NCBI GenBank assembly: GCA_002693605.1
Contig: NZQO01000025.1
Span: forward strand, 1-9,327
Source of the DNA: Flavobacteriaceae bacterium
GTDB taxonomy: Bacteria; Bacteroidota; Bacteroidia; Flavobacteriales; Flavobacteriaceae
Reading direction: 5' to 3'
DNA length: 9,327 nucleotides
Shown: positions 9,050 through 9,327 of the stretch, piece after piece
Numbering within the stretch: the first letter of the stretch is position 1
Layout of the letters: each line of letters begins with the position of its first letter
Program-made: the position numbers and the translations under genes
The notes under the pieces: generated by a model
What the model saw: the letters and a program-made list of their open reading frames with translations, nothing else
Databases searched by the model: none
Told to the model about the DNA's origin: nothing

Positions 9050-9060
9050 AAGGTTGCCAT
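9046..9060 (-). other. Possible four-codon upstream ORF overlapping the maeB start
   Basis: An ATG at 9058-9060 opens a frame encoding MATL, whose TGA stop overlaps the maeB ATG as ATGA (9046-9049). It would be the first ATG in a transcript from the predicted promoter. This could be a tiny coupled leader cistron or chance. The maeB N-terminus (MSKQSRRREALVYH) does not need it. Confidence 0.2.
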
Positions 9061-9148
9061 TTTTGTAGTTCTACAAAGTTACGCTTGTTAACCGAACCGG
9101 GAAATTTTGAAACCTTTTTTTCTGAAGGGGCGAAACTGCGATTTCTCG
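9050..9148 (-). other. queG-maeB intergenic region
   Basis: This is a gap of about 99 bases between the queG stop and the maeB ATG. Beside the maeB promoter it holds an A-rich tract on the coding strand and a four-base-pair GCGA/TCGC stem with a GAAA loop at the queG stop. I see no T-run terminator on the coding strand. Confidence 0.5.
9074..9104 (-). promoter_or_regulatory. Putative Bacteroidota promoter for maeB
   Basis: On the coding strand a -7 box TAACTTTG (plus-strand 9074-9081, exact match to TAnnTTTG) follows a -33-like TTTC (9101-9104; consensus TTTG) with a 19-base spacer, which is the usual spacing. Transcription would begin around 9068, about 18-20 bases before the maeB ATG. It lies in the gap between queG and maeB, so maeB can be transcribed independently of queG. 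Confidence 0.6.
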
Positions 9149-9327
9149 CTACTCTTCCAAAAAACCGATGTTGCGCTTCAGCCCCTCGAACTTGGTTCGC
9201 TTCACGGCACTCTTTCGGAACAGTTCCTGAAACACTTCCTTGGTAAGCTCCTGCCATTCGGCTTTAGACTTTGAGAGTAATTCGGGTTTCGGCCGGAACA
9301 ACGGCTCGCGGTGGGGCTGGCTGAAAC
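9149..9327 (-). CDS. queG: Epoxyqueuosine reductase QueG, C-terminal 59 residues only
   Basis: QueG is a cobalamin- and [4Fe-4S]-dependent enzyme that reduces epoxyqueuosine to queuosine, the last step of queuosine formation at the tRNA wobble position. Only the C-terminal end is present, entering from the right edge and ending in ...RNIGFLEE at the TAG stop (9149-9151). The visible sequence starts [17 protein letters not shown] and continues with [20 protein letters not shown] and [18 protein letters not shown]. The pattern of W near [12 protein letters not shown], then GLKRN is the characteristic QueG C-terminus, after the iron-sulfur and cobalamin domains that lie outside the window. The identification rests on this tail alone, so catalytic residues cannot be checked. 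It has the same orientation as maeB; the intergenic promoter suggests separate expression. Confidence 0.85.
   Translation of the reverse strand, partial: FSQPHREPLFRPKPELLSKSKAEWQELTKEVFQELFRKSAVKRTKFEGLKRNIGFLEE

Noticed and set aside
9138..9149. GCGA/TCGC stem with GAAA loop at the queG stop, considered as a terminator
   Set aside because: The stem is only four base pairs, and the coding strand downstream has C and A tracts, not a T run. It is too weak to call an intrinsic terminator.
9033..9257. 74-codon minus-strand frame overlapping the queG end and the maeB start
   Set aside because: It is in a different frame from both genes. The queG-like C-terminus is in the frame ending at 9149, and the intergenic promoter falls inside this frame.

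Overview
The window comes from a member of the Bacteroidota, most likely the family Flavobacteriaceae. The main evidence is a very long sprA (sov) gene, which encodes the outer-membrane translocon of the type IX secretion system and gliding-motility machinery and occurs only in that phylum. Two intergenic regions carry TAnnTTTG boxes, the promoter -7 element typical of Bacteroidota, and no gene start has a clear Shine-Dalgarno sequence. Base composition looks close to balanced, which would fit a marine flavobacterium of the Muricauda/Maribacter type, but that placement is an inference.

All four genes lie on the minus strand, so transcription runs from right to left. In that order they are: the 3' end of queG (epoxyqueuosine reductase, 9149-9327, cut by the right edge); maeB (NADP-type malic enzyme with a C-terminal phosphotransacetylase-like domain, 6746-9049); ruvA (Holliday-junction-binding subunit, 6076-6657); and sprA (1-6072, cut by the left edge). 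The sprA reading frame was followed codon by codon over 2024 codons with no in-frame stop. It makes up about 65% of the window, and all plus-strand open frames in that stretch are shadows of it.

queG and maeB are separated by 98 bases with a convincing promoter for maeB. maeB and ruvA are separated by 88 bases with a -7 box just upstream of ruvA. ruvA and sprA are only three bases apart and in the same frame. sprA has no ATG start and appears to begin at a TTG directly after the ruvA stop, so the two are probably co-transcribed and translationally coupled. The functions (tRNA modification, malate decarboxylation, recombination repair, protein secretion) are not linked biochemically. The cluster looks like conserved flavobacterial housekeeping synteny, not an accessory island. 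I found no mobile element, CRISPR array, RNA gene or unrecognised system. The points most worth a second look are the sprA start, a glycine-rich insert in SprA, a lone pair of SprA cysteines and the maeB leader.
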